DNA of 40,266 nt from an uncultured Lachnospiraceae bacterium (GCA_947626285.1 CANQRR010000031.1:1-40266), one strand, 5' to 3'; positions 23,375 through 30,697 are shown, counted from the first letter of the stretch. Notes: generated by a model not told the origin, from the letters alone. A program made the numbers and translations.

Positions 23375-23752
23375 ATGGTATTCAAAATTAGGACGTCTAA
23401 GAAAACGATGAATATTTTTGAAGAAATTGCGGCCAGTACAAACTACCCGCCGTTTATCCTTTCTAAGCTTTCTATCTCTATGTCTGTTAAGAGCGGAGAG
23501 CCATTAACCGCGACCGATTTCATGACAGACAGCTTTGGGTTAGAACTCAACCGGCAGACAATCACGGGCGAATGGGATGACCTTTACAAAGGGCTCATTG
23601 AGATATTTGAGGGGCATCACATCAGCGATGATGACTACTTTCAGAAGTATCTCAAGGCACATCTAGATCGCGGGGCAAAGCTGATTTACAGCGAATTTAA
23701 GTACAATGGGGATTTTCTGCTTGCACTCCTGGACTCTAAGCCTGGGTTGTAG
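23375..23752 (+). CDS. dndE: DndE, DNA sulfur modification protein
   Basis: A 125-residue protein matching the DndE family: an N-terminal IRTSKKTMNIFEEIA helix, PFILSKLSISMSV, then FGLELNRQTITGEWDDLYKG and a C-terminal AHLDRGAKLIYSEFK. DndE binds DNA, with preference for nicked duplex, and is needed for phosphorothioate insertion. It ends the modification unit; no terminator hairpin is obvious after it, and the next gene begins 164 bp later. Confidence 0.93.
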   Translation: MVFKIRTSKKTMNIFEEIAASTNYPPFILSKLSISMSVKSGEPLTATDFMTDSFGLELNRQTITGEWDDLYKGLIEIFEGHHISDDDYFQKYLKAHLDRGAKLIYSEFKYNGDFLLALLDSKPGL

Positions 23753-23915
23753 GCAAGTTGTTATATTAGCCGACCCTAAACACGTCCGCACATTTCCCCA
23801 TTTGCTCAGCACAGGTGATATAAATCTGGGAATCAGTTTTTCCTTGTATGAAAGGTACACCAGGATAGAAGGCAAGCACACTACCAACATGAGCATGAGG
23901 GAGGCGAGCGCTGCC
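23753..23915. other. Spacer at the right end of the Dnd island
   Basis: 163 bp between dndE and the esterase gene. A TATAAA occurs at 23819-23824 but without a well-spaced -35. No hairpin with a T-run is visible. The composition shifts from AT-rich to GC-rich across here, marking the island edge. Confidence 0.4.
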
Positions 23916-24605
23916 ATGGAAAGAGACGATCTAAAAATATGCGGACTGATCTGCACGGTGTATCGCTGTGATGCCCCGCGCTTTCTTCTGCTCCAGCCGG
24001 CGGACGGCCATGACCTGGAAACTTTAGGGCAGGAGGCGAAGGACATCCGGCAGAAATGTTCCCTGCCCTTTTTGCTCTGCGCTTTCCGTGTAGAGGACTG
24101 GGACGGAGATCTGACCCCCTGGACAGCGCCGGCGCTCTACGGCAAAACGCCCTTCCGGGGTGGGGCCGCGCAGACTTTGAAGAGGCTGACCGGTGAGCTG
24201 CTGCCGGAGCTGTGTTCCAGGTACGGTCTTCATGAAGATACCCCAATCATTCTGGGCGGGTACTCTCTGGCCGGATTGTTTTCCCTCTGGTGCGGCTGTG
24301 AGACAGACCGGTTTGCCGCCATCGCCGCCTCCTCTCCTTCCGTATGGTATGAGGGTTGGACAGAGTACGCAGCCCGGCATGCCATGCGGTCCAAAGCTGT
24401 CTGCCTGAGCTTGGGCGACCGGGAGGAGAAAGCAAAGAATCCCCGCCTGGCCGCAGTCGGCCGCTGCATCCGAACCCAGAAGGAGCTGCTGGACAGGCAG
24501 GGTGTGCCAAGCGTTCTGGTGTGGCATCCCGGAAATCATTTTCAGGACCCGCCCGGACGGACCGCCCAGGCTTTTGCATGGGCTATGGAGCGTTTGGGAG
24601 AATAG
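23916..24605 (+). CDS. Alpha/beta-hydrolase, esterase-like
   Basis: A 229-residue soluble hydrolase. The nucleophile elbow GYSLAG sits in IILGGYSLAGLFSLW, and a C-terminal HPGNHFQDPPGR supplies a candidate catalytic His. The arrangement is like the esterase-D / enterochelin-esterase-like fold. Substrate unknown. The start is placed at the ATG at 23916 with AGGGAGG 11 bases upstream; an in-frame ATG at 23889 is possible. GC-rich, unlike the Dnd island just before it. Confidence 0.75.
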   Translation: MERDDLKICGLICTVYRCDAPRFLLLQPADGHDLETLGQEAKDIRQKCSLPFLLCAFRVEDWDGDLTPWTAPALYGKTPFRGGAAQTLKRLTGELLPELCSRYGLHEDTPIILGGYSLAGLFSLWCGCETDRFAAIAASSPSVWYEGWTEYAARHAMRSKAVCLSLGDREEKAKNPRLAAVGRCIRTQKELLDRQGVPSVLVWHPGNHFQDPPGRTAQAFAWAMERLGE

Positions 24606-24652
24606 CTTCCCGTCTGCAAGCCGTTTACTTTTCGCAGCTTACATAGGAGGTC

Positions 24653-25351
24653 AAGACCGCGAAAGAAGAATGTTTAATCTGCAAAGCGCCGCTGGAGTAT
24701 CTGGAAACAGATATTCTGATGGAATGTGCTATATGCCACAAGCGGGAAACCAGCAAAACAAGGTGCATTCATGGGCATTATGTGTGCAACGACTGCCACA
24801 CCCGGGGGCTCGACACGATCATCGGCCTGTGTTTAGAGGAAACCTCCAGGAACCCCATCGAGATCCTTGAAAAAATGATGGACCTGCCCTTCTGCCATAT
24901 GCACGGTCCGGAGCATCATGTGATGGTCGGGGCTGCGCTGCTGACTGCCTATAAAAATGCCGGTGGCAGCGTTGATCTGCCCCGGGCTTTGGGTGAGATG
25001 ATGAACCGTGGAAAGAGTGTTCCCGGCGGGGCCTGCGGCTTCTGGGGCGCGTGTGGAGCGGGGATCAGCTCCGGGATGTTCGTCTCTACCATCTCAAAGT
25101 CTAACCCGCTGGCAGTAGAGCCCTTTGCCCTCTCCCATCAAATGACCGCAAGATCCCTCGGAAGGATCGGCGAGATCGGCGGGCCCCGCTGCTGCAAGAG
25201 AGATTCTTTTCTCTCGGTCCTCGCAGCCATTGACTTTGTAAAAGAGAATTTCGGCGTTGAAATGGAAAAGCCTGAAGTCGTTTGCCGGTATTCTCCTCAG
25301 AACAACCAATGTATCGGGAAGCGGTGCCCGTTTTCCGCAGCGAATCACTGA
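24653..25351 (+). CDS. DUF5714 protein; canonical start appears lost
   Basis: From the ATG at 24719 there are 210 residues: MECAICHKRETSKTRCIHGH, CNDCHTRGLDTIIGLCLEE, a central GACGFWGACGAGISSGMF, and CCKRDSFLSVLAAIDFVKEN. This Cys-rich pattern is DUF5714, a family of anaerobes with unknown function, likely metal-binding. The frame is open further upstream and encodes CLICKAPLEYLETDIL, the family's usual first zinc-ribbon half, but no ATG, GTG or TTG precedes it. AAG at 24653 stands 2 bases after AGGAGG. The coordinates include this upstream part; a conservative start is 24719. The true start is unresolved. Confidence 0.7.
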   Translation, partial: KTAKEECLICKAPLEYLETDILMECAICHKRETSKTRCIHGHYVCNDCHTRGLDTIIGLCLEETSRNPIEILEKMMDLPFCHMHGPEHHVMVGAALLTAYKNAGGSVDLPRALGEMMNRGKSVPGGACGFWGACGAGISSGMFVSTISKSNPLAVEPFALSHQMTARSLGRIGEIGGPRCCKRDSFLSVLAAIDFVKENFGVEMEKPEVVCRYSPQNNQCIGKRCPFSAANH

Positions 25352-25436
25352 TCGAGGGCTCCTCGGATTTGTCTTGGAAGTTGTACTTCAATCGGCAGAG
25401 CAAAGAATATCAGCAATATACAGAATGGAGGACAGC

Positions 25437-26207
25437 ATGAGTATCACGTCCATAGCGCTTCATCTGGCGGCGCCGGTGCCGCGCATAGAGGACTTTGACC
25501 GTTTCCTGTTCATAGGCCCGCACCCGGACGATATCGAAATCGGCGCGGGCGCGACAGCGGCCAAGCTCGCCCGGGCCGGGAAGAAGCTGTGCTTCCTTAT
25601 CTGCACAGACGGCTGCTTCGGCAGCGGCTTCCCTGCCGGGACCGATCCTGAAACCGTGGCTGTACACCGCCGGCGTGAGGCGGAACACTCTGCCGCACTT
25701 TTAGGCGTCCAGGATCTGCGCTTTCTCGACCTCAGCGACGGCGGTTTTTACAGCTCCGACGATCTTACGCGTGGTATTGCCCAGGCCATTGGGGATTTCC
25801 AGCCAGAGCTGATCTTTGCCCCAGACCCCAGGACTATAAGCGAGTGCCATACTGACCATCTGAATGTAGGCGAGACCGCCATGCGGTTAGCCTGCTTCGC
25901 GCCATACGGGGGCATCATGGCCGGCTACGGCGCGAAAGCTGCCCAGGTGCAGACCCTGGCGCTGTATATGACGGCGCACCCCAACCGCTATGTGTCTGTT
26001 CGGGGCCTGTTGGAGCTCCAGCACCGCGCTATATTTGACTGCCATGCCAGCCAGTTCCCCGATGGAAGTCCTGAGCGCAGGTCGCTGGAGCTCTATCTGA
26101 AGCTGCGGGCTGCCGATTTTGGGCTGCGCTCCCTGTCGGGCTGCGCTGAAGGCTTCCGGGTCCTTGGGTCTACCCATATGCACTGTGTTCCTGAGGCGGG
26201 GCTGTGA
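25437..26207 (+). CDS. PIG-L family deacetylase
   Basis: A 256-residue LmbE/PIG-L-type metal-dependent deacetylase. The signature PHPDD is in FLFIGPHPDDIEIGAGATAA, and the third zinc ligand motif is ECHTDHLNVG. The family removes acetyl from N-acetylglucosaminyl compounds such as those in bacillithiol/mycothiol synthesis or small glycosides. The start at 25437 follows GGAGG at -6 to -10. No signal peptide, so cytosolic. Neighbours give no pathway. Confidence 0.88.
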   Translation: MSITSIALHLAAPVPRIEDFDRFLFIGPHPDDIEIGAGATAAKLARAGKKLCFLICTDGCFGSGFPAGTDPETVAVHRRREAEHSAALLGVQDLRFLDLSDGGFYSSDDLTRGIAQAIGDFQPELIFAPDPRTISECHTDHLNVGETAMRLACFAPYGGIMAGYGAKAAQVQTLALYMTAHPNRYVSVRGLLELQHRAIFDCHASQFPDGSPERRSLELYLKLRAADFGLRSLSGCAEGFRVLGSTHMHCVPEAGL

Positions 26208-26350
26208 GCTGTACATCCGCATATTTGAAATTGTTTGAATGAAACAAGGAAAAGAACACTTCAAAAGCAACTTTCGTTTTTGAGAGCAGATTCCATCGAG
26301 AGGTATATTTTTGAACACTGCTTGCGACAGCGTCTGAAAGGATTTGCACT

Positions 26351-26569
26351 ATGCTCAAATCATTTATACTAAATGGGAATGAAGAGCCTACAGCCGATCA
26401 GCTTAAAGAAATAGAGGAGGCATCCAAACATCCGATCGTGTTTGACGATGACGCCCCAGAGCTTTCGCCGGCCATGATAGAGGCGTTTAAGTGTTCATTG
26501 GCGAAAAAAAGAAAACGCGATAATAAGCGAAACACATTATTTGAAAAAATCTGCACCGGCGTTGAATAA
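26351..26569 (+). CDS. Small antitoxin-like protein
   Basis: A 72-residue charged protein. The centre, EEASKHPIVFDDDAPELSPA followed by MIEAFK, resembles small antitoxin-like ORFs in Clostridia of the form P-I-[VF]-[DY]-x-D-[SA]-PELTPEM. The C-terminus is basic (KKRKRDNKRN). A ribosome site, AAAGGA, is present at -13 to -8. No toxin gene follows; the next gene is on the other strand. Its last codons overlap the terminator hairpin of the convergent flavodoxin gene. Confidence 0.6.
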   Translation: MLKSFILNGNEEPTADQLKEIEEASKHPIVFDDDAPELSPAMIEAFKCSLAKKRKRDNKRNTLFEKICTGVE

Positions 26570-26582
26570 CCGGTGCAGATTT
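26541..26582 (-). terminator. Rho-independent terminator of flavodoxin-like gene
   Basis: 13-bp perfect stem AAATCTGCACCGG / CCGGTGCAGATTT; on the minus strand it is followed by TTTTTT. It lies 5 bp after the stop at 26587 and reaches into the end of the convergent gene. Confidence 0.85.
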
Positions 26583-26586
26583 GTGC

Positions 26587-27135
26587 TTATTGGATGGACC
26601 TCCCCAATTCGTAGGTGTCTGTCAGTTCCTTTTTGCCGGCGATATCGCCGGGCTGGGTCACATAGCCGCACAGTACCTTACCGATGCTCTGCCAGCCCAT
26701 GTGCTTTTCCAGGCGGTCATACCAGTGTTCGCTCTCCTCAAAGCCCGCGCCCTCTGCGGCCATGAGCAGTACGCTCTGCTTTTTGGGGTTCCTGGTATGA
26801 GGGTCGCACTCGGCTATGGCGAACAGGCGGTCAAAGGCGTTCTTCAGGAAACCGGAAATGAACCAATAGTACAGCGGTGAGGCCAGGACCACCACGTCCG
26901 CCTCCCGGTAGACGGGATAGATCTTCTCCATGTCGTCCCGCTGGACGCAGGGGTGCGCCTCATCCTTGCCGCCTTGCCAGCAGCCCAGGCAGCCGTTGAT
27001 CCGCATCGTAGAGAGCGAAAACTCCGTGACCTGATGGCCTGCCTCCTGAGCGCCTTTGGCAAAGGCCGCTGTCAGGGCGGAGGTGTTGCCGTTCCTGCGC
27101 GGGCTCCCGTTTAGAATAATGATCTTCTTTCCCAT
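26587..27135 (-). CDS. Flavodoxin-family NAD(P)H-dependent oxidoreductase
   Basis: A 182-residue FMN reductase-type protein. The phosphate-binding loop is LNGSPRRNGNTSALTAAF at residues ~8-25; GCLGCWQGG and DMEKIYPVYREADVVVLASP, then PLYYWFISGFLKNAFDRL, are the usual markers. It probably binds FMN and transfers electrons in redox stress or quinone reduction. AGGAGG at -10 supports the start at 27135. It is a distant paralogue of the next gene; terminated at 26541-26582. Confidence 0.9.
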   Translation of the reverse strand: MGKKIIILNGSPRRNGNTSALTAAFAKGAQEAGHQVTEFSLSTMRINGCLGCWQGGKDEAHPCVQRDDMEKIYPVYREADVVVLASPLYYWFISGFLKNAFDRLFAIAECDPHTRNPKKQSVLLMAAEGAGFEESEHWYDRLEKHMGWQSIGKVLCGYVTQPGDIAGKKELTDTYELGRSIQ

Positions 27136-27347
27136 AGGTATCCTCCTATAAAGCTCAAAGATGGCCTGGAATCATCTTTTTCCATCGTTGTTTTATCATT
27201 ATACCATGAGAAAAGGAAGAAGCAAGTACGCACCTTTGGGAAAGGAACTGACTTGTAGGTAAGATCGAACATATCAAGTTTCTTGCTTACGTTCGTATAT
27301 ATCATATATGTTATATTATCCGGTTATCATACTCTGCTGCTATTCAG
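27136..27347. other. Intergenic region between two flavodoxin-family genes
   Basis: About 210 AT-rich bases. It must hold the promoter for the gene at 26587-27135, but I cannot pick a convincing hexamer pair. No coding sequence is supported. Confidence 0.4.
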
Positions 27348-27869
27348 TTATTTCAGGCTCTGCCCGAATTCATATAACTCCCGCAGCTTGGCCTCGGATT
27401 TGTTCTCGTCGCCGTGAGCGGTAAAGACGCCCATATCCTCCAGCTCCAGATAGCCCAGGAAAGAGTTCTGATACTCATAGAGCGCGCCGCCGTACACGTC
27501 GCTGTCCCCGGAGCTGAGGATCAGCGCCGCCTTCCTGAGATTTTTTGGCTTGTCCAGGGCGTAGATGCGATTGATGGCGCACTGGAGCTGCCCGCTGAAA
27601 TTGTGGTAGTAGACGGGCGAGGCCAGCACCAGCATCTCCGCTTCGTCCAGCAGCGGGTAGACCTCCTGCATATCGTCCTGCTGGATGCATTTGCCGTTGC
27701 CCTTGGTGTGGCAGTATTCGCAGGCCAGGCAGCCCGCGATCCTTTTCCGGCAGACCGGTATCACATGGACCTGATGACCGCTCTCCCTGGCCCCGGCCGC
27801 GAAGGCATCCACCAGCGCGGCGGTGTTCCCCTTGGGGCGGGGACTGCCGTTCAATACCAGGATCTTCAC
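27348..27869 (-). CDS. Flavodoxin-family oxidoreductase
   Basis: A 173-residue FMN-binding protein: LNGSPRPKGNTAALVDAF phosphate loop, a Cys cluster CLACEYCHTKGNGKC at ~48-62, DDMQEVYPLLDEAEMLVLAS and PVYYHNFSGQLQCAINRIYA. Such proteins reduce quinones or metals or carry out iron-sulfur flavoprotein-type chemistry. Its ATG overlaps the stop of the lipoprotein gene by 4 bp, giving an operon of metallo-hydrolase, lipoprotein and this gene. A second, truncated copy of its 3' 256 bp lies at 33258-33513. Confidence 0.9.
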   Translation of the reverse strand: MKILVLNGSPRPKGNTAALVDAFAAGARESGHQVHVIPVCRKRIAGCLACEYCHTKGNGKCIQQDDMQEVYPLLDEAEMLVLASPVYYHNFSGQLQCAINRIYALDKPKNLRKAALILSSGDSDVYGGALYEYQNSFLGYLELEDMGVFTAHGDENKSEAKLRELYEFGQSLK

Positions 27870-28381
27870 GAAGCATCCCCTCCCGTGGAGAGCTCCAGGG
27901 CCACATCCCCGCCGCTCAACAGCGCCGCCATCTCCTCGGAAGTCTTGTCCGTGATATGGCCCAGCCGGGTGTAGGCCCAGGAGTTGGAGCCGTAGAACAC
28001 CACGATCTGGTCGCCGGAGTACAGCACGATGTCCCCGGCCTGGGTCACGGTCTGCACGTCGCTCCGGGGCAGCTCCGTCCCCAGCGAGCCCACCTGCTCA
28101 AAGCCGCCGTACATGGACAGCTGCACCGTGAGCGGGCTGTCTTTCACAAATTCCTTCAGGGCGGCAACGGACTCGTTGTCCTCCCACTCTACAGCTACGG
28201 CTGTGCCGCCGATGGTCATTTTCAAGGTGTTTTCCTCCTCATTCGTTAGTTCTGCCGGGGCTTCCGCCTCGGTTTTTTCTGAAATTACCGCCTCTGTGGG
28301 CGCTGCCGGCGCTGCCTCACCGCCGCAGGCCGTCAGGCTCAACAGAAGCAGGGCTATTGAAAACATGCTTGTCCGTTTCAT
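27866..28381 (-). CDS. Cyclophilin-like lipoprotein
   Basis: A 171-residue secreted lipoprotein. A signal peptide is followed by the lipobox LTAC with lipidated Cys at ~19, then a low-complexity Ala/Glu/Pro linker. Residues ~50-165 (KMTIGGTAVAVEWEDNESVA, DIVLYSGDQIVVFYGSNSWA, YTRLGHI) fit the cyclophilin-like domain often found with flavodoxins in Firmicutes. ATG at 28381 is 10 bp after the metallo-hydrolase stop. Membrane-anchored outside the cell; function unknown but linked to the flavodoxin gene it overlaps. Confidence 0.85.
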   Translation of the reverse strand: MKRTSMFSIALLLLSLTACGGEAAPAAPTEAVISEKTEAEAPAELTNEEENTLKMTIGGTAVAVEWEDNESVAALKEFVKDSPLTVQLSMYGGFEQVGSLGTELPRSDVQTVTQAGDIVLYSGDQIVVFYGSNSWAYTRLGHITDKTSEEMAALLSGGDVALELSTGGDAS

Positions 28382-28391
28382 CGTCCTGCCC

Positions 28392-29132
28392 TCATTCGAT
28401 CCGGGCGGGTGCCAGGGGCAACCCAGCCCTCTGAGCCGCGTCATGCCCGAAGATCAGCTCCGCGCCCGTCTCCTGCTGCAAGCTGCGGAGCTTTGCCAGT
28501 GAGGCCCGGTAGGCGGCCTCGTCGCCTAGCAGGCCGGGCAGCATACAGGCGGGGTAGTAATTGTCCGCCGCGTACACCGCGTCCTGGGGCAGAAGAATCG
28601 TGCGTCCGGGCAGTCGGAGCAGCAGACCCATCAGGCCCGGTGTATGCCCCGGCAGCATCACCGCTTCCACGCCGGGAAAAATCTCCCCGTCCCCGTCCAG
28701 CAGGTGCCAGTTGCCCGAAACCGTGTAGTCCGCCGGAACATAGGCAGCGGGCGGGTTGTCCCCGGTCGCCAGGGCGTATTCCCGGCGGGAGACGTAGAAG
28801 TCCTTTCCAGCAAACAGGAACAGGCCGCCGGCGTGGTCGTAATGCAGGTGTGACAGGAGTACCGCGTCGATGTCTCCGGGCGTCAGGCCCAAAAGCGCCA
28901 GCTGCGCCTCCAGCGTCTGCTCCCGGGTCTGGTACCGGTAGCTGTCGGTTTTGGCACGGATACCACCCGGCCACACGCCGGTGTCAAAAAGCAGGTTTTT
29001 GCCGTCGTCCGTCTGGATCAGATAGCAGCTGACGGGGAATGTGATCCGCGGAGGACCTGCATATTCCCCCTCCCGGTAAAAGATCCGGAAGCTGCCCTCA
29101 ATAGAACCGTTATCCAAAAGAGTCAGTTTCAT
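28392..29132 (-). CDS. MBL-fold metallo-hydrolase (lactonase-like)
   Basis: A 246-residue metallo-beta-lactamase-fold hydrolase. The metal motif HLHYDHAGG (HxHxDH) is intact, later ligands are in VMLPGHTPGLMG and FGHDAA, and LFDTGVWPGG is typical of the N-acyl-homoserine-lactonase-like subgroup. Two metal ions and lactone or ester substrates are likely. I place the start at 29132, 9 bases after GGAG; an ATG at 29147 is possible. First gene of the three-gene operon down to 27348. Confidence 0.85.
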   Translation of the reverse strand: MKLTLLDNGSIEGSFRIFYREGEYAGPPRITFPVSCYLIQTDDGKNLLFDTGVWPGGIRAKTDSYRYQTREQTLEAQLALLGLTPGDIDAVLLSHLHYDHAGGLFLFAGKDFYVSRREYALATGDNPPAAYVPADYTVSGNWHLLDGDGEIFPGVEAVMLPGHTPGLMGLLLRLPGRTILLPQDAVYAADNYYPACMLPGLLGDEAAYRASLAKLRSLQQETGAELIFGHDAAQRAGLPLAPARIE

Positions 29133-29250
29133 TTGATCACGCTCCATCTTCTGCCTGATATAATAAACCACTCCGGGGCGATAATCAAATACTTGTTTTT
29201 TATACGTTCCTATGTTAGTTATAAGAACTAAGCAATCCCGCTCTTGTACT

Positions 29251-29280
29251 GCCTAAAGCCAGTATTTGACAGAATGGGGA
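29251..29280 (+). repeat. 30-bp dispersed repeat, copy 2
   Basis: It matches 5746-5775 at 26 of 30 positions. It contains the -35 box of the promoter at 29266-29294. Two mobile-type regions thus share one promoter-bearing segment. Confidence 0.6.
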
Positions 29281-29294
29281 GCCATTGGTATAAT
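29266..29294 (+). promoter_or_regulatory. Perfect-consensus sigma-70-type promoter
   Basis: TTGACA at 29266-29271, 17 bp, TATAAT at 29289-29294. Both hexamers match consensus at all positions. It lies about 40 bp before the 58-aa ORF. Confidence 0.85.
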
Positions 29295-29334
29295 CACCGT
29301 CGGTTTGAAAGCTATATAAGAAAGCGAGAATAAA

Positions 29335-29511
29335 ATGGACATAGAACTAAAGGACTCTGCATGGGAGGCTCTGTCCTATGCGGAGAAGAACAGGCAGCTA
29401 TTTTTGAAACAGGAGCAGCTCCTCGCAACATTTTTGGAGCATGGCGCCATTTCTCAGGCCCAGCACGACAAAAGTCTGCATGATTTTAAAGAACAAATGG
29501 GCATAGAATAA
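29335..29511 (+). CDS. 58-residue hypothetical protein
   Basis: Encodes MDIELKDSAWEALSYAEKNR and continues as a helical, charged 58-mer ending QMGIE. The last 30 residues (LLATFLEHGAISQAQHDKSL) recall SHOCT-like short helical hairpins, typical of small mobile-element proteins. A ribosome site, AAGCGAG, is weak but present at -13 to -7, and a perfect promoter lies upstream. A terminator follows at 29603. The promoter and terminator on either side make it a likely real gene. Function unknown. Confidence 0.65.
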   Translation: MDIELKDSAWEALSYAEKNRQLFLKQEQLLATFLEHGAISQAQHDKSLHDFKEQMGIE

Positions 29512-29602
29512 GCAACAGATAGCAAGTCGCCCTGCGTTTCGCTGCGACGAAAGCCGGGCGTTTCTTGATACCGGTAGACCTGGTTATCAAAAACGATGCG
29601 CA

Positions 29603-29632
29603 GCGGCACGGGAAAACCCGTGCCGCTTTTGG
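29603..29632 (+). terminator. Rho-independent terminator after 58-aa gene
   Basis: The perfect 10-bp stem GCGGCACGGG / CCCGTGCCGC has loop AAAA and is followed by TTTT. The remaining bases of 29512-29690 hold no gene I can support. Confidence 0.85.
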
Positions 29633-29690
29633 TTATGAAAAGCAAAATCAACGCCATGCGTTTTGCCCGGCAGTTGTCGCTTGAGCGGGT

Positions 29691-30206
29691 CTATACCCGC
29701 AGTTTTTCCATGTCAGATCCCAGGGTCACGATGCGGCGGTTCAGCTTCTCCGCGTAGCGCAGGGCCACGGGGAGCAGGGCATCCCCCTCGCCGGGTACGG
29801 CGATTACCGTCTCCGCCAGGTCGATGGCGTTGAGCATGGCGGAGATCTCACAGTCGGCGGTCCAGACCGGGGAGACGGTTAAAACTTCCGAACAGCCCGC
29901 CTGCACGTTAAAGAACCGGTCCCTCAGCTCCGGCGTCCATTTGGTGGCTTGCCCTTCCCAGGGAACGACGCAGATCAGCCGGAGGGCTTCGTCGGTTACC
30001 CGCAGCTGGGCGATGCTCTCCGCGGCGTACAGGCCCATCCCGGCGTCCAGAACCACACAGAAATCCGTGACGCCCTGGGTCCGTAGCAGGGTGATTCGAT
30101 TGAGGAGCAGGAGCCGCAGAGCTACGCAGGCCGGGTCCTCCTCGTCATATCCCCAGGGGAATGTTGCCGGCGGGCTCCCCAGTATGGCACAGCAGTTTTC
30201 TCTCAT
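29691..30206 (-). CDS. DUF1273/SLOG-like protein
   Basis: A 171-residue cytosolic protein. Its order (strand, helix, GVTDFCVVLDAGMGLYAAES, LRLICVVPWEGQATKWTPEL, RDRFFNVQAGCSEVLTVSP) resembles DUF1273 (YspA-like) members of the SLOG nucleotide-binding superfamily, which are common on plasmids and integrative elements. The usual Gly-rich nucleotide-binding element appears changed (DAGMGLYAA versus GMALGVDLWAA). ATG at 30206 has only GAGAG-type ribosome pairing. Downstream end meets no gene on the same strand. The long inverted repeat 30282-30397 lies in its upstream region. Confidence 0.6.
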   Translation of the reverse strand: MRENCCAILGSPPATFPWGYDEEDPACVALRLLLLNRITLLRTQGVTDFCVVLDAGMGLYAAESIAQLRVTDEALRLICVVPWEGQATKWTPELRDRFFNVQAGCSEVLTVSPVWTADCEISAMLNAIDLAETVIAVPGEGDALLPVALRYAEKLNRRIVTLGSDMEKLRV

Positions 30207-30281
30207 CTTGCAGCTCTCTTTCCCCCATAAAAAAGGCGCGCAGCCAGAGCTGCACGCCGAAAAACGCATTGCTCCAATTGC

Positions 30282-30397
30282 TGCGACGCAAGCTTTAACT
30301 TCTCACAAAGAGGATAGCAAAGCAGGAGAATACGTTTTTACCAAAAAAGGTAAAAATATATTCTCTTTGTGAGAAATCTATATTCACTTGCGTCGCA
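30282..30397. repeat. 116-bp complex inverted repeat
   Basis: Three nested pairs share one centre: TGCGACGCAAG (30282-30292) with CTTGCGTCGCA (30387-30397); TTCTCACAAA (30300-30309) with TTTGTGAGAA (30366-30375); GAGAATACGTTTTTACC (30326-30342) with GGTAAAAATATATTCTC (30349-30365) except at three central bases. The loop is AAAAAA. It could be a MITE-like miniature element, an attenuator of the DUF1273 gene or an integration site. Confidence 0.75.
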
Positions 30398-30568
30398 GGC
30401 TTATTTTAACACCCGGCAAAGTGAATGTAAAGGACTTTTCTCCGCTGCGCAGGAGCGTCTTTTGACGTAGCCGAAAAGAAATGCCGCCCCTCGCAGGGAA
30501 GCGAAGGGCGGCTTGCTGACTATCGCTCTAAAGATCAGAGTTGAAAAAAGCGGCTGTTTGAGGCGTTG
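30398..30568. other. Intergenic spacer
   Basis: No gene. It contains the hairpin GCCGCCCcTCGC / GCGAaGGGCGGC near 30483-30513 (not followed by a T-run). Otherwise nothing is recognised. Confidence 0.4.
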
Positions 30569-30616
30569 TAGAATCATAGAATCACAGAATTACAGAATCA
30601 TGGAATCTTAGAATTA
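30569..30616. repeat. Six 8-bp tandem repeats
   Basis: TAGAATCA, TAGAATCA, CAGAATTA, CAGAATCA, TGGAATCT, TAGAATTA in direct succession. The unit is 8 bp, so copy changes would not alter a reading frame here. It lies 47 bp before the promoter at 30663 and may be a slippage-prone spacer or iteron-like binding array. Confidence 0.75.
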
Positions 30617-30662
30617 TTTTGGCACATTTCATGGGCAAATCGCCCCGTTTGAAAAGTTTTTC

Positions 30663-30691
30663 TTGACAAAATCGCGAAAATGTGATATAAT
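30663..30691 (+). promoter_or_regulatory. Perfect-consensus promoter of the HTH gene cluster
   Basis: TTGACA at 30663-30668, 17 bp, TATAAT at 30686-30691. Transcription would start near 30698 and give a 250-nt structured leader before the first gene. Confidence 0.85.
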
Positions 30692-30697
30692 GGATAT

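Noticed and set aside
30569-30616. CRISPR repeats or type III antitoxin RNA repeats
   Set aside because: An 8-bp period is far too short for either, and no ToxN-like endoribonuclease follows.
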